Source: Streptomyces sp. NBC_01446 | GTDB lineage: Bacteria; Actinomycetota; Actinomycetes; Streptomycetales; Streptomycetaceae | DNA length: 64,000 bases | Assembly (NCBI RefSeq): GCF_026340095.1 | Contig: NZ_JAPEPO010000001.1 | Coordinates: forward strand, 1-64,000 | Direction: 5' to 3' | Shown: positions 16,751 through 26,050 of the stretch, piece by piece | Position numbering within the stretch: position 1 is the first letter of the stretch | Layout: the number at the start of each line of letters is the position of its first letter | Notes under the pieces: model-generated | Told to the model about the DNA's origin: nothing | Databases searched by the model: none | Seen by the model: the letters and a program-made list of their open reading frames with translations, nothing else | Program-made: the position numbers and the translations under genes

Positions 16751-18151
16751 ATGCAATCTTCCCATGCCGCCGCGAAGGTCTCCGCACGGTTCGATGATCC
16801 GAATCTGGTCGGGTACGGCGGACTGGAGCCGGTGGTGCGCCTGGCCGAGCGGTGCGGACTGCCCGCGCTGGCCAGCGAACACGTCCGGTTGCCGGTCTCG
16901 AAGGACGGCACGGGTGCCTTCCCCGCGGCGAAGCTGATGTCGCTGGTGGGCGGCATGGTCGCGGGCGCGGACAGCATCGATGACATGGACCGGTTGCGGC
17001 ACGGCGCTCTGCCGCGCCTGTTCGCCGGGGTGCGGGCGCCGTCCACGCTGGGCTCGTTCCTGCGTTCCTTCACTCACGGGCACGTGAAGCAACTGCACGC
17101 GGTGGCACGGAGGTTCCTGCCCGAACTGGCCGCGCACACCGGGCTGCTGTCCGGCGCCGAATCGGTCGCCCATGTGGACATCGATGACACGATCCGCCGC
17201 ACCTACGGCTACGCCAAGCAGGGGGCGGGTTACGGATACAGCAAGGTCAAGGGCCTCAACGCGCTGCTCGGGATCGTCTCCACACCCCTGTCCGCCCCCG
17301 TGATCGCCGCCACCCGTCTGCGCAAGGGCCCGACCAACTCCGCACGCGGGGCCGCCGCCTTCGTCGCCGAGACCATCCGCACGGCCCGCGCCAGCGGCGC
17401 TACCGGACTGCTCCTCGTGCGGGCCGACTCCGCGTTCTACGGCGCCGACGTCATCGGCGCCTGCCGGGCCCTGGATGCCCGCTTCTCCGTCACGGTGCGG
17501 ATGAACGCCTCGATCAAGGCCGCGATTGCGGGCATCGACGAAGCCGCATGGAAAGCGGTCAAGTACCCGAAGGCGGTGTGGGACGACGAGGGGCAGTGCT
17601 GGATCTCGGACGCGGAGATAGCCGAGGCCACCTACACCGCCTTCACCTCCAAGCCGAAGAATCAGCAGGTCACCGCCCGCCTGATCGTGCGCCGCGTCAA
17701 GCGCCTCAACCCCGGGGCGATCCCCGAGGGGCAGGGCACGCTTTTCGACACCTGGCGCTATCACGGCGCGTTCACCAACTCTCCGCTCTCCCTGGCCGCT
17801 GCCGAGCGTGATCACAGGCGTCACGCAGTCGTGGAACAGGTGATCGCGGATGTGAAGAACGGCCCGTTCGCGCACGCCCCCTCCGGGCACTTCCAGGCGA
17901 ACGCAGCCTGGCTCGCCCTGGCCGCCCTCGCGCACAACCTGACCCGCGCCGCCGGCACCCTGGCATCCGCCTTCCACGCCAAGGCGACCACCGGCACAAT
18001 CCGCGACCACCTGATCAACGTGCCTGCTCGGCTGGCACGTTCGGCCCGCCGCCTTACTCTCCACCTGCCCCAACGCTGGCCCTGGCGGGACGACTTCACC
18101 CAGCTCTTCGACCTCGCACACGCGCCACCACCCGCCGTCGACAAGCCTTGA
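16751..18151 (+). CDS. IS1380-family DDE transposase
   Basis: A 466-residue transposase, apparently intact. Acidic residues of the DDE catalytic domain are seen in V-A-H-V-D-I-D-D-T (about residue 140), L-L-L-V-R-A-D-S-A-F-Y-G (about 225), and R-H-A-V-V-E-Q-V-I-A-D-V-K near 360. The family is recognised from this pattern and the H-F-Q-A-N-A-A-W-L segment. It acts by cut-and-paste on the terminal repeats. The gene is the only one in the element. A long antisense frame across it is a composition artefact. Confidence 0.93.
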   Translation: MQSSHAAAKVSARFDDPNLVGYGGLEPVVRLAERCGLPALASEHVRLPVSKDGTGAFPAAKLMSLVGGMVAGADSIDDMDRLRHGALPRLFAGVRAPSTLGSFLRSFTHGHVKQLHAVARRFLPELAAHTGLLSGAESVAHVDIDDTIRRTYGYAKQGAGYGYSKVKGLNALLGIVSTPLSAPVIAATRLRKGPTNSARGAAAFVAETIRTARASGATGLLLVRADSAFYGADVIGACRALDARFSVTVRMNASIKAAIAGIDEAAWKAVKYPKAVWDDEGQCWISDAEIAEATYTAFTSKPKNQQVTARLIVRRVKRLNPGAIPEGQGTLFDTWRYHGAFTNSPLSLAAAERDHRRHAVVEQVIADVKNGPFAHAPSGHFQANAAWLALAALAHNLTRAAGTLASAFHAKATTGTIRDHLINVPARLARSARRLTLHLPQRWPWRDDFTQLFDLAHAPPPAVDKP

Positions 18152-18281
18152 CCACCCCGCCCGCAAGGGCCTGAGACCTCCGAGCATGTGGAAAAGCTGG
18201 GCAGACCAGCGGGCACCCCATGCCCGAATCCGCAGCTCGGCCTCGGACCGCCCCCGAACCACCCGAAACGATCACTCCAAA

Positions 18282-18301
18282 ATCAAGCCGGTGGATCCGG
18301 G
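18282..18301 (-). repeat. Right terminal inverted repeat
   Basis: Exact reverse complement of 16629-16648. Confidence 0.9.
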
Positions 18302-18306
18302 CTCAT
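18302..18306 (+). repeat. Right target-site duplication of IS1380-type element
   Basis: CTCAT, a copy of 16624-16628. Confidence 0.75.
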
Positions 18307-18573
18307 ACGCACTCGATCAGTTCTTATGAATGTGGTGAGTTAAGCCTCGCACCCAGGCAGGGGCCTCCCTGAGGCAAAGGACTGCACCTTCGGCTCTCTT
18401 CACCCACTGAAGGCGCACGCCCGGCAGTATCGTCGCCCGCATTATGCGACCAATCCTCGCGATAACCGCCGCGACCTGACACAACGACCACACAGGACAG
18501 CCCGCCCTGCGCTCACTGACCCCCTATAACCACTGACCCCTTGGAATCGATCATCTAGGGCTCGGCCCAGTCA
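18307..18573. other. Intergenic stretch, nothing recognised
   Basis: About 270 bp right of the insertion sequence contain no frame with convincing coding character and no clear promoter or terminator. The base composition is slightly less G+C rich than the neighbouring genes. Confidence 0.5.
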
Positions 18574-18860
18574 CTACGGCGTGATGCCCTCCGGCGCGCT
18601 CACGCAGCCGTCGACGAACGGCTCTTTCCCGTCGTCGCCGAGGTCGTCCTGCCGACGCTCGACGTCCCACCGCTCCTCGCGGTCCTCCCGGCTCGGATGC
18701 CGTACCTCCACGACTCCTGCCGCTCTGCGCTGCTTGAGCAGCTCGCTCCGCGGAGAACTCCGCCATCTGCGTGAGCGCACACGGAGCCTTCTGCCCTGGA
18801 CAGGACGGGTTCCCGGACCGTGGGCAGCCGGGAAACAGCCCGCCCACCCCCAAGGCTTCC
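18574..18860 (-). pseudogene. Possible remnant of an unknown gene
   Basis: The last 55 or so codons of this minus-strand frame have a charged, protein-like composition (V-E-V-R-H-P-S-R-E-D-R-E-E-R-W-D-V-E then R-R-Q-D-D-L-G-D-D-G-K-E-P), while the upstream part reads like noise. An overlapping frame offers M-A-E-F-S-A-E-R-A-A-Q-A-A-Q as a possible earlier segment. This may be the tail of a broken gene. I do not recognise a family, and chance is possible. Confidence 0.25.
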
Positions 18861-18871
18861 TGATCAAGAGT

Positions 18872-20500
18872 TCACGGACAGGTTCTGGCGTCCCACGCGA
18901 CCGGAACTTCGGGTGCAGGGAGAGCTCCCCCGTCTGCACGCGTCCTGATCAGCCGCCCCTCCACCGTGCCGATCACCAGGTCCCCGTCCGGACCTGCGCT
19001 CAGGCAAGTCGGTGTGTAGAGGTGCCCGCTGAGGGTGAGCGTCCTCCGCCGTACCACCGTGCCTTCCTCTGCTCGTAGCGTGAGCAGCTCGCAGGCCCCG
19101 GCTCCTGTCACGGCGTAGACGAGACCGCCGTGCACGTCGACCCCGGTCACCCGCGCGTCGAAACGGTGGACCCAGGCCACAGCACCGTCCGGGTAAGCGC
19201 GACGTACGAGGTAGGTGCCGTCGCGCGCCGTGCACGTGTGGACAAGCCCCTGTCCGGCGTCGTCGTCGACGTATGCGGCGGGACCGCCGCGCAGGTGAGG
19301 GCCGAGTGCCTCGTGCCAGGCGAGCGGGAACAACTTCTCGACCCCGTTGAGGTCGGCCCGCACGACCCACTTCTCCAACAGTTCCGTCCTTTCCTCCCCG
19401 CCGCCGACGCCGTAGAGGAAAAGCAGATGGGGCGAACGTCGCACGGTGAAGTCGTAGGAACTGTCGCTCTCCCCCAATGCCAGGGTGGCCAGCTGTCGCC
19501 CGGACGGCGTGAGCACGACGCTGTCGTACGGCGGCCAGCGCGGCCCGGGGAACAGCTCCCGTGAGTCCCTGGCCACCCAGGCACCATCCGTGCGCGCAGC
19601 GATGGCAACCGGAAAGTCGAGGCGGCTCTCGGCGAGTTGGGCACCGTCGGTGAGGGCGAACCGGCACAGCAGTGTGCGCCGGTCGCTGCTGTCGCCCACC
19701 AGGACGGTGATCCACGCGCTCTCCTCGTCCGGGGTGACGTACACCCGACAGCCGTTGCGTTGCCGCTGGCTGTCAGGCACCGGCACCGACCACTGCGGGG
19801 TACCGTCCGGCGACCAGCACTCCAGTAGGACCCCGCTCTGCGCCGCAGCAAGAATCCGGCCGTCCCGCAGCACCTCCACGACGGCCACCCCCGGCCGCCG
19901 GGCCCAGTCGCGGCCCCTCTCGGCGGCGATGCCGGCAAGGTACCGCTGAGGTTGGTCGATGTCCGGTCCTTTGATGCCGCTCCAGTCGACCTCCACCGGC
20001 ACCTGCGGCCAGGAGACCAGCGCGGCGAGCACGTCGGCGGTAACGTCCTGCCAATCGGGGCGCTCTACGACAGATCGCGTGTACGTCACCCGGCCCAGGT
20101 CTTCGTAGTCGACAACCGGCCGAGCGAACGTCACCTCCAAGCGGCACGCATCCCGCCAGCGCAGGGCGCTGACACCTGCCCCGGCGACGGCCACGTCAGT
20201 CCGGCGCCGCGTCTCCGGCTCGTACAGGTGCAACCCGCCCCGCAGTTCGAACTCGTCGCCCTCCTCCGTCCCCACGGCGAGCACGGGCAAGGCCGGATGG
20301 AAGGCGAGCCCCTCGATGCCCTGCTCCAGCACAATCTGGTCCCACAAAGCGAGATCGCTCGTCCGGTAGACCGCGATCCGGCCACCGTCGCCGCGTCCGC
20401 TCGCGTAACAACTGACGGCGATCCAGCGGCCGTCCGCACTCACGTCGGTCGTGAAAGGGTGGCCGATCTCGGGGAACGGGTCGTCGGGTATCAGACGCAT
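18872..20500 (-). CDS. Beta-propeller (WD40-like) repeat protein, function unknown
   Basis: A 542-residue protein made of repeating four-strand segments such as F-T-T-D-V-S-A-D-G-R-W-I-A-V-S, L-A-F-H-P-A-L-P-V-L-A-V-G-T and C-L-S-A-G-P-D-G-D-L-V-I-G-T, as in WD40/PQQ-like propellers. No signal peptide, enzyme motif or membrane segment is visible, so it is probably a cytoplasmic scaffold. ATG 20500 has no obvious ribosome site, and the start could be further in. It stands alone, between the IS region and decayed genes, with no operon partner to suggest a role. Confidence 0.75.
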   Translation of the reverse strand: MRLIPDDPFPEIGHPFTTDVSADGRWIAVSCYASGRGDGGRIAVYRTSDLALWDQIVLEQGIEGLAFHPALPVLAVGTEEGDEFELRGGLHLYEPETRRRTDVAVAGAGVSALRWRDACRLEVTFARPVVDYEDLGRVTYTRSVVERPDWQDVTADVLAALVSWPQVPVEVDWSGIKGPDIDQPQRYLAGIAAERGRDWARRPGVAVVEVLRDGRILAAAQSGVLLECWSPDGTPQWSVPVPDSQRQRNGCRVYVTPDEESAWITVLVGDSSDRRTLLCRFALTDGAQLAESRLDFPVAIAARTDGAWVARDSRELFPGPRWPPYDSVVLTPSGRQLATLALGESDSSYDFTVRRSPHLLFLYGVGGGEERTELLEKWVVRADLNGVEKLFPLAWHEALGPHLRGGPAAYVDDDAGQGLVHTCTARDGTYLVRRAYPDGAVAWVHRFDARVTGVDVHGGLVYAVTGAGACELLTLRAEEGTVVRRRTLTLSGHLYTPTCLSAGPDGDLVIGTVEGRLIRTRADGGALPAPEVPVAWDARTCP

Positions 20501-20867
20501 CGCAGGAGCGTATCGGCCGACGATCCCTGGTGAACGGTCCAGTCGCTGCCACTGTCCCCTATGAGCTGGACCTTAGAGGAGATGACCGCCTGCGCCTCCC
20601 GCGACATTCTCGTCATCCCGGGCGATGTCCTCGGCCGGGCCTGCCGGGCCGGCCTGCTCCCCATGGAGCCGTCAGCCCATCTGGTCTCGGCGGACAGGCA
20701 ATCCAGCCAAGATCCGGACCAGGCGTGGACCAACTAGACTTCCCATCAAGCGATATCGCCCGTTACCGCAGGTCAGGCGCCAAAGAGGCCCTGTACCGCA
20801 AGGAGACGAAGAACCTGCTCGTGAGCTGCTCCGCGCAGAAGCTCGGGTTCTTCCAGAGGCCCACAAC
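20501..20867. other. Intergenic stretch, nothing recognised
   Basis: No frame in this 367-bp stretch gives a recognisable or protein-like product. It may hold the promoter of the propeller gene at its left end, but I see no consensus element. It lies next to truncated genes and could be decayed coding sequence. Confidence 0.5.
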
Positions 20868-20905
20868 GAGGCGCCTGCGCCGGGCACTTGCCGGTCAGGC
20901 GCCTC
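20868..20905 (-). terminator. Stem-loop after methyltransferase remnant
   Basis: Perfect arms GAGGCGCCTG (20868-20877) and CAGGCGCCTC (20896-20905), with a further inner CCGG/CCGG pairing, start 18 bp after the methyltransferase stop. There is no U-run, as is common for Streptomyces terminators. Nearly the same arm sequence is used at 50742-50775. Confidence 0.6.
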
Positions 20906-20923
20906 TCTCGCCGCGCAACCTGC

Positions 20924-21466
20924 TCAGCCCTCCTTGACGGCATGCAGCAGGGTGACGCCGAGCCATGGGCCGCCGTACCAGTACTCGGGGCCGAGTCCGC
21001 GCAGTGTGCCCTGCCCGATGTGGTCGGCGTACTGCCTGGCCATGGGCCAGAAGTCGGCGACAATCAAGCGTCCGCCAGGGCGCAGCACCCGCATGGCCTC
21101 GTCCACCACGCGGCAGCGCCGTTCGCGCGACGGGATGTTGTGGATCGCCAGCGCGCTCGTCACCACGTCGAAGGAGCCGTCCGCGAACGGCAGCTCGGTC
21201 ATGTCGGCTGTCTGTACGTCCACCCGGTCGGAGACCCCTGCCGCGGCGGCGTTCGCGAGCGTGACTTCGGGGCGGTTCCCGCTCTGGTCCTTTCCGGACC
21301 ACAGGTCCACGCCCACGGCGCGTCCCGTCGGCAGCCGCCCGGCCGCCTCGATCAGCACCGCGCCGCGACCGCAGCCCAGGTCGAGGAGCTGCTCATCGCC
21401 CTTCAAGGCGGCACGGTCCAACTCCCGCCTCCGGACGCGCAGTTTGCCGTGCAAAGTGGTGTGACG
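20924..21466 (-). pseudogene. Class I SAM-dependent methyltransferase, 5'-truncated
   Basis: About 180 codons of a methyltransferase are well preserved. The SAM-binding motif I is L-L-D-L-G-C-G-R-G-A, then G-V-D-L-W follows, then A-D-M-T-E-L-P-F-A-D-G-S-F-D-V-V-T, and A-M-R-V-L-R-P-G-G-R-L. Coding similarity begins near T-T-L-H-G-K-L-R-V at about 21463. Further upstream the open frame continues only as Arg/Pro-rich antisense of the amidase gene, without a ribosome site. The natural start and N-terminus, usually including membrane-like segments in this group, are missing. It is probably inactive unless translated from a chance start. Confidence 0.7.
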
Positions 21467-22476
21467 CCCTGGCCATCTCGCGCAACCCGTGGGACCGGGA
21501 CCGCACGCCCGGCGGGGCGTCGAGCGGAGCGGGCGCCGCCGTCGCCGCCGGGATGGCGCCCATCGCCCACGCCGAGGACGGCGGCGGGTCGATACGGATC
21601 CCCGCATCGTGCAACGGCCTCGTCGGCCTCAAACCCACCCGCGGCCTGGTCACCAACGCCGTCGTGGAGGTGGAGGGTCTCGGCACCGGCGGCGTGCTCA
21701 CCCGCTCGGTGGCGGACACCGCGGTGGCCCTCGACGTGCTGGCGCGTCACGATCCGGGCGCGTGGTGGTCGCCGCCGACGCCGCGCACGTCCTTCGCCGC
21801 CGCGATGAAGACGGATGTGCCGACCGGGCTGCGGATCGGTGTGCTCACCGACTCCCCGATCGACGGGATACGCGTGCACCCGGCGTGTGTCGCAGCCGTC
21901 GACGTGGCTCTTCGGATGCTCGAATCGGCCGGCCAGCACATCGTCGACACGCCTCTTCCGCTGCCGCCGACCGACGAGTTGGTCACCGCGTTCACGACCC
22001 TGTGGAACGTCGGCGGTGCCGGGATCGCGCTCGCGGAACCGGACCGGGTCGAGCCGCACAATCGCGCCCTGCGTGAGGCGGCACGAGCGATCGACTCGTG
22101 GACGTACGCGGAAGGGGTGCGGAAGACGCAGCAGTTGTCGCGGCGCATCGTCGAAGGCTTCCTCGCCGGCTTCGACCTCCTCGTGACGCCGACGATGGCC
22201 TGCCTTCCGCCGCTCGTCGGTGCCTGGCGGACCGGCACCGAGGACGCTCCGCTGAGGGCGCTGCTGAACAGCTACCCGATGGGGGTGTTCACGTCGGTGT
22301 TCAACGTGACGGGCCAGCCTGCGATCTCCCTCCCCGTCCACCACGACGAGGCCACCGGCCTGCCCGTCGGCATCCAGATCGTCGCCGCGCCGTGGCGGGA
22401 GGACCTCCTGCTCCAGGTGTCTCGCACCCTCGAACTCGCACTCCCCTGGGCCGGTCGCCGACCGACTGTCAGCTGA
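21467..22476 (+). pseudogene. Amidase-signature enzyme, 5'-truncated
   Basis: The readable part begins with [16 protein letters not shown] and includes the amidase signature [13 protein letters not shown] with the serine cluster and [10 protein letters not shown], continuing to a normal C-terminus ending R-R-P-T-V-S. The N-terminal 120-150 residues of the family, which carry the catalytic lysine (usually in a V-K-D motif), are absent. The left edge coincides with the 5' edge of the oppositely oriented methyltransferase. ATG 21553 is in frame but falls inside the signature. Probably non-functional. Confidence 0.7.
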
Positions 22477-22519
22477 CCGCCTGGGCTCACTGCCGGGCGG
22501 TGACACGGGGTTGTGTGCG

Positions 22520-24148
22520 CTATCGCCGCAGTCCTCGCCCGCGGCGTGAGTGCCCGACGCGGTCGGTGCGGGACTCGCTCCCGCGCTCGCTCATGCCCTT
22601 GGCGGCGGCTTGGGTGATGTTGCGGGCCATGCCGCCGAAGACGATGGCGTGGAAGGGGGAGACGGACCACCAGTAGGCATGGCCCAGCAGGCCGCGGGGG
22701 TGGAACAGAGCGCGCTGCCGGTAGCGGGTACGGCCCTCGGCGCCCGTCTCGACGTACATCTCCAGCCACGCCAGACCCGGCAGCCTCATCTCGGCGCGCA
22801 GCCTCAGCAGTTGTACGGGCTCGATCTCCTCGACGCGCCAGAAGTCCAGCGAGTCGCCGACCCGCAGACGCGCCGCGTCACGTCGTCCGCGGCGCAGGCC
22901 GACTCCGCCGACGAACCGGTCCAGCCAGCCGCGGACCGCCCAGGCCAGCGGGAAGGAGTACCAGCCGTTGTCGCCGCCGATCCCCTCGATCACCTTCCAC
23001 AGGGCCTCCCGGGAAGCGTCGACCGGCAGTTGCCTCTCGTCCTGGTAGAGACTGCCGCCGGCCCAGTCGGGGTCGGTGGGCAGCGGGTCGCTGGGCGCCC
23101 CGGGAAGGGCGGCGGACGACCACCGGGTGGCGACCTGCGCTTCCCGTACCCTCCGCAGCGCCAGGGCCAAGGCCTCGTCGAAGGGCAGAGGCCAGCCCGG
23201 AGGGTCGGGCACGTAGCGGGCGATGTCGTGCTCGTGGCAGACGACTTCGTGGCGAAGCGACTCGGTGAGGGGCCGGGCGATGGATGCCGGTACCGGGGTC
23301 ACAAGGCCGACCCAGTGGCTGGACAGCCGCGGGGTGAGCACGGGCACCGGCACGATGATCCGCCGCCGCAGCCCGGCGACCTCGGAGTAGCGGCGCATCA
23401 TCTCCCGGTACGTGAGGACGTCCGGCCCGCCGATGTCGAAGGCCCGGTCGACGTCGGTGGGCATGGTGGCCGAGCCGACGAGATAGCGCAGCACGTCGCG
23501 GACCCCGATGGGCTGCGTGCGGGTGTGCACCCAGCTCGGGGTGACCATCACCGGCAGCCGCTCTGTCAGATAGCGCAGCATCTCGAACGACGCCGATCCC
23601 GAGCCGATGACGACAGCGGCCCTGAGGACGGTGGCGGGCACCGCGGCGTCGAGGAAGATGCGACCGACCTCAGCCCTGGAGCGCAGGTGCGGGGAGAGGG
23701 CCTTCTCGGGTACGTCCCGCGGTGTGAGCCCTCCGAGATAGACGATGCGCCGTACGCCGGCTGCGTGCGCCCGCTCGGCGAAGATCCTGGCCGCGCGGCG
23801 ATCGGTGTCCTCGAAACCGGACCCGGATCCAAGGGAGTGCACCAGGTAGTACGCGACATCGACGCCGCGCATGGCCGCATCGACCGACTCGGCGTCCGTG
23901 ACGTCTCCGCGTACCGTCTCGGCGGCGGCCGCCCAGGGGTGGTCACGCAGCTTGTCCGGCGAGCGGGCCAGACAGCGAACCCGGTGACCGGCCTCCAGCA
24001 GTGCCGGTACCAGGCGCCCCCCGATGTATCCGGACGCTCCGGTGACCAGACAGTGCAGCTGCTCCGCGCTGTGCTTTCCGTCCGTGTCCACGACCATCTC
24101 TCCACGCACTCGATCCGACGCTGCTCCTGTGTTCTCCCGTTCGATCAT
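22520..24148 (-). CDS. SDR-family NAD(P)-binding protein with C-terminal DUF2867 domain
   Basis: A 542-residue two-domain protein. The N-terminal Rossmann domain has V-T-G-A-S-G-Y-I-G-G (about residues 36-45) and A-R-S-P-D-K-L after strand 2. The catalytic YxxxK of classical SDRs is not evident, as in the NmrA/complex-I-like groups. The C-terminal half (from about 330) matches DUF2867, with W-K-V-I-E-G-I-G-G-D-N-G-W-Y and D-F-W-R-V-E-E-I-E. ATG 24148 has a weak ribosome site, and an in-frame ATG near 24094 is an alternative. It is divergent from the PucR gene. Function is unknown; relatives are annotated as nucleoside-diphosphate-sugar epimerase-like. Confidence 0.85.
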   Translation of the reverse strand: MIERENTGAASDRVRGEMVVDTDGKHSAEQLHCLVTGASGYIGGRLVPALLEAGHRVRCLARSPDKLRDHPWAAAAETVRGDVTDAESVDAAMRGVDVAYYLVHSLGSGSGFEDTDRRAARIFAERAHAAGVRRIVYLGGLTPRDVPEKALSPHLRSRAEVGRIFLDAAVPATVLRAAVVIGSGSASFEMLRYLTERLPVMVTPSWVHTRTQPIGVRDVLRYLVGSATMPTDVDRAFDIGGPDVLTYREMMRRYSEVAGLRRRIIVPVPVLTPRLSSHWVGLVTPVPASIARPLTESLRHEVVCHEHDIARYVPDPPGWPLPFDEALALALRRVREAQVATRWSSAALPGAPSDPLPTDPDWAGGSLYQDERQLPVDASREALWKVIEGIGGDNGWYSFPLAWAVRGWLDRFVGGVGLRRGRRDAARLRVGDSLDFWRVEEIEPVQLLRLRAEMRLPGLAWLEMYVETGAEGRTRYRQRALFHPRGLLGHAYWWSVSPFHAIVFGGMARNITQAAAKGMSERGSESRTDRVGHSRRGRGLRR

Positions 24149-24349
24149 GGCTGCCGCCCTGCGGATGTCCCCGCAACGCGCTGAGGACGGTCGACACAAC
24201 TCAGTGCCCGAGTACCCGGTGATCCCGGGGACTCCCCTCGGCCTCACCCGGCCGGAACAGTGGTGGAAGCCAGCGCCGCGATCGGCTCCGGAGCCGGGCG
24301 AGCGCTCGCCGCGGGCTGTCGGCCGGGCGGCGTCGGTGACACTTGGGTC

Positions 24350-25993
24350 ATGCAGCTTTCCCCGCCCGGCCCTCCCCGCTCGCCCGATGCCGCCGCCGCG
24401 CACGGCGGTGGTTCGCCCACGCTGGGGCAGGCCGTCGGTGTGGTCGGGCCGGACGTGGTCGAGGTGCTGCGGGCGCCGTGCGGCACGGACGTGCCGGTGA
24501 GCGGGGCCGGGGTGTTCGACGAGGGTGAGACCTTGCAGGCACGGGGTCGGATTCTCATCGCGCCCGGCGTCGACACGTCCGCGGCGGGTGCGGCGGGCGT
24601 GCTGCGCGCGGCGGACCGCGCCGGGGCGGCGGCCGTGGTGCTGCGGCGTGGCGCCCAGGGGATCGCGCCCTCGCTCGCCGAGGCGGCCGACGAGGTGTCG
24701 ACCGCCCTGCTCGCCCGGGCCCCCTGGATCGAGTGGGGCGAGCTGATCGGGCTGCTGCGGGCGGCCATCGCCCGTACCGGTACGGCGCCCACCGAGGCGT
24801 CGGCCGATGTGGCGCTCGGTGATCTGCCGGGGCTCGCCCTGGCGCTGGCCGCGCTGGTGGGCGGCGCGATCACCGTCGAGGACCCCGAGTCGAACGTCCT
24901 GGCGTACTCGCCGACCGCCGACACCGCCGACCCGCTGCGCAGGCTGACGATCCTGGGCCGCCGGGTACCGAGCTGGCGGGTGACCGAACTCGCCGAGAGC
25001 GGGTTCCTCACCACGCTGTGGGCGAGCGGCGACGTGGTGCACCGGCCCGCGGACGCGCGGTTCCCCGAACGCCTCGCCGTCGCCGTGCGGGCCGGCGACG
25101 AGATCCTCGGGTCGCTGTGGGCGGCCGCCGACGGTGAACCGCTGCCGTCCGGGGCCCGGGACGCGCTGCGGCAGGCGGCCGTCATCGCCGTACCGCATCT
25201 GCTGCACCACCGGCTGCGGTCCCGGTCCGCCGCCAGCCGCCGCCGGTACGCGGTGCGGGCCCTGTTCGAGGAGCGCCCGCCGGACGTGTCCGCGGCGGCG
25301 GCCGTGCTCGGGGTCGAGGCCGGACAGGCGTGCACCGTACTCACGGCAGCCGCCGCGGCGGCTGCCGCACCGGACGTACTGGACCGGGCCTTCCATCTGG
25401 CCTCTCTTCGCGTCGCCGCGCATCACACCCCGGCCTTCGCGCACCGCGACGGCGACCGGCTCGACGTCCTGGTGGCCGGGACCGGTGCGGGGGACGGCGT
25501 GGACCGGCTGGCACGCGACCTGGTGGCCGTACTGCGCGGCGCCGGGGTGCGGCCGCTGGTCGCGGTGGGGCCCGCCGTCGGGGGGCTCGGCGACGCCGCC
25601 GCCTCCCGTGCGGGGGCCGCCCAGGTGCTGCGGGTGCTGCGCGAGCGCGGCGGTCCCGAGACGGCGGGCGCCGAGGACGTCCGGTTCGCCATGGACGCGC
25701 TCCGGGTGACCGATGCGGTCGCCGAGCACGTGCCGTCGGCCGCCGACGCGGTGGCGGCGCTGCTCGAGCACGACGAGCGGCACGGCACGGACCTGCCGCG
25801 CACCGTCGCCGCGCACCTGGTGTTCTTCGGTGACGCGGCGGCCACCGCCCGCTACGTGGGGGTCCACACCAATACGCTGCGGTACCGGCTGCGCCGGGCC
25901 GGTGAGCTGTGCGGCATCGACCTCACCGATCCCGACGTGCGGCTGCTGGTGGAGCTGGGGCTGCGGCGGGCCGGGCTGATCCCGCTGCCGTGA
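24350..25993 (+). CDS. PucR/CdaR-type transcriptional regulator
   Basis: A 547-residue regulator with an N-terminal PucR domain (about residues 20-150), a middle GGDEF-like fold typical of CdaR relatives, and a C-terminal HTH_30 with A-A-T-A-R-Y-V-G-V-H-T-N-T-L-R-Y-R-L-R-R-A at about 505-525. PucR-type proteins usually activate nitrogen-compound or amino-acid catabolism genes. The start at ATG 24350 is supported by the domain beginning; no strong ribosome site is seen. Two palindromes lie directly after its stop, upstream of a PLP enzyme gene that it probably controls. Confidence 0.9.
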   Translation: MQLSPPGPPRSPDAAAAHGGGSPTLGQAVGVVGPDVVEVLRAPCGTDVPVSGAGVFDEGETLQARGRILIAPGVDTSAAGAAGVLRAADRAGAAAVVLRRGAQGIAPSLAEAADEVSTALLARAPWIEWGELIGLLRAAIARTGTAPTEASADVALGDLPGLALALAALVGGAITVEDPESNVLAYSPTADTADPLRRLTILGRRVPSWRVTELAESGFLTTLWASGDVVHRPADARFPERLAVAVRAGDEILGSLWAAADGEPLPSGARDALRQAAVIAVPHLLHHRLRSRSAASRRRYAVRALFEERPPDVSAAAAVLGVEAGQACTVLTAAAAAAAAPDVLDRAFHLASLRVAAHHTPAFAHRDGDRLDVLVAGTGAGDGVDRLARDLVAVLRGAGVRPLVAVGPAVGGLGDAAASRAGAAQVLRVLRERGGPETAGAEDVRFAMDALRVTDAVAEHVPSAADAVAALLEHDERHGTDLPRTVAAHLVFFGDAAATARYVGVHTNTLRYRLRRAGELCGIDLTDPDVRLLVELGLRRAGLIPLP

Positions 25994-25999
25994 ACGGGT

Positions 26000-26017
26000 G
26001 TGGTGCGGGCGCACCAC
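26000..26017. promoter_or_regulatory. Candidate PucR operator A
   Basis: GTGGTGC-GGGC-GCACCAC is a perfect 7-bp inverted repeat 6 bp after the pucR stop. Its centre is 33 bp, about three helical turns, from a near-copy at 26033-26050. Confidence 0.5.
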
Positions 26018-26032
26018 GACCTCCCCATCCGC

Positions 26033-26050
26033 ATCGTGCGGGCGCACCAT
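26033..26050. promoter_or_regulatory. Candidate PucR operator B
   Basis: ATCGTGC-GGGC-GCACCAT shares the GTGC-GGGC-GCAC core with site A, with one mismatched pair in the outer arms. It lies 239 bp before the PLP enzyme start. The same-face spacing with site A suggests cooperative binding. Confidence 0.5.

Larger units (their letters stand above)
16629..18301 (+). mobile_element. Complete IS1380-family insertion sequence
   Basis: A 1673-bp element bounded by perfect 20-bp terminal inverted repeats (16629-16648 and 18282-18301, outer sequence CCCGGATCCACC) and flanked by a 5-bp direct repeat CTCAT. It carries one intact transposase gene. The matching ends, duplication and undamaged gene indicate recent insertion. 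It sits in the intergenic space after the TetR gene and does not visibly break a coding sequence. Confidence 0.92.

Noticed and set aside
16625..18262. Minus-strand frame of 545 codons across the IS1380 element
   Set aside because: It lies wholly antisense to the intact transposase and has no recognisable domain.
20530..20937. Plus-strand 135-codon frame between the propeller gene and the methyltransferase remnant
   Set aside because: No ribosome site or recognisable motif, and it runs through the terminator hairpin.
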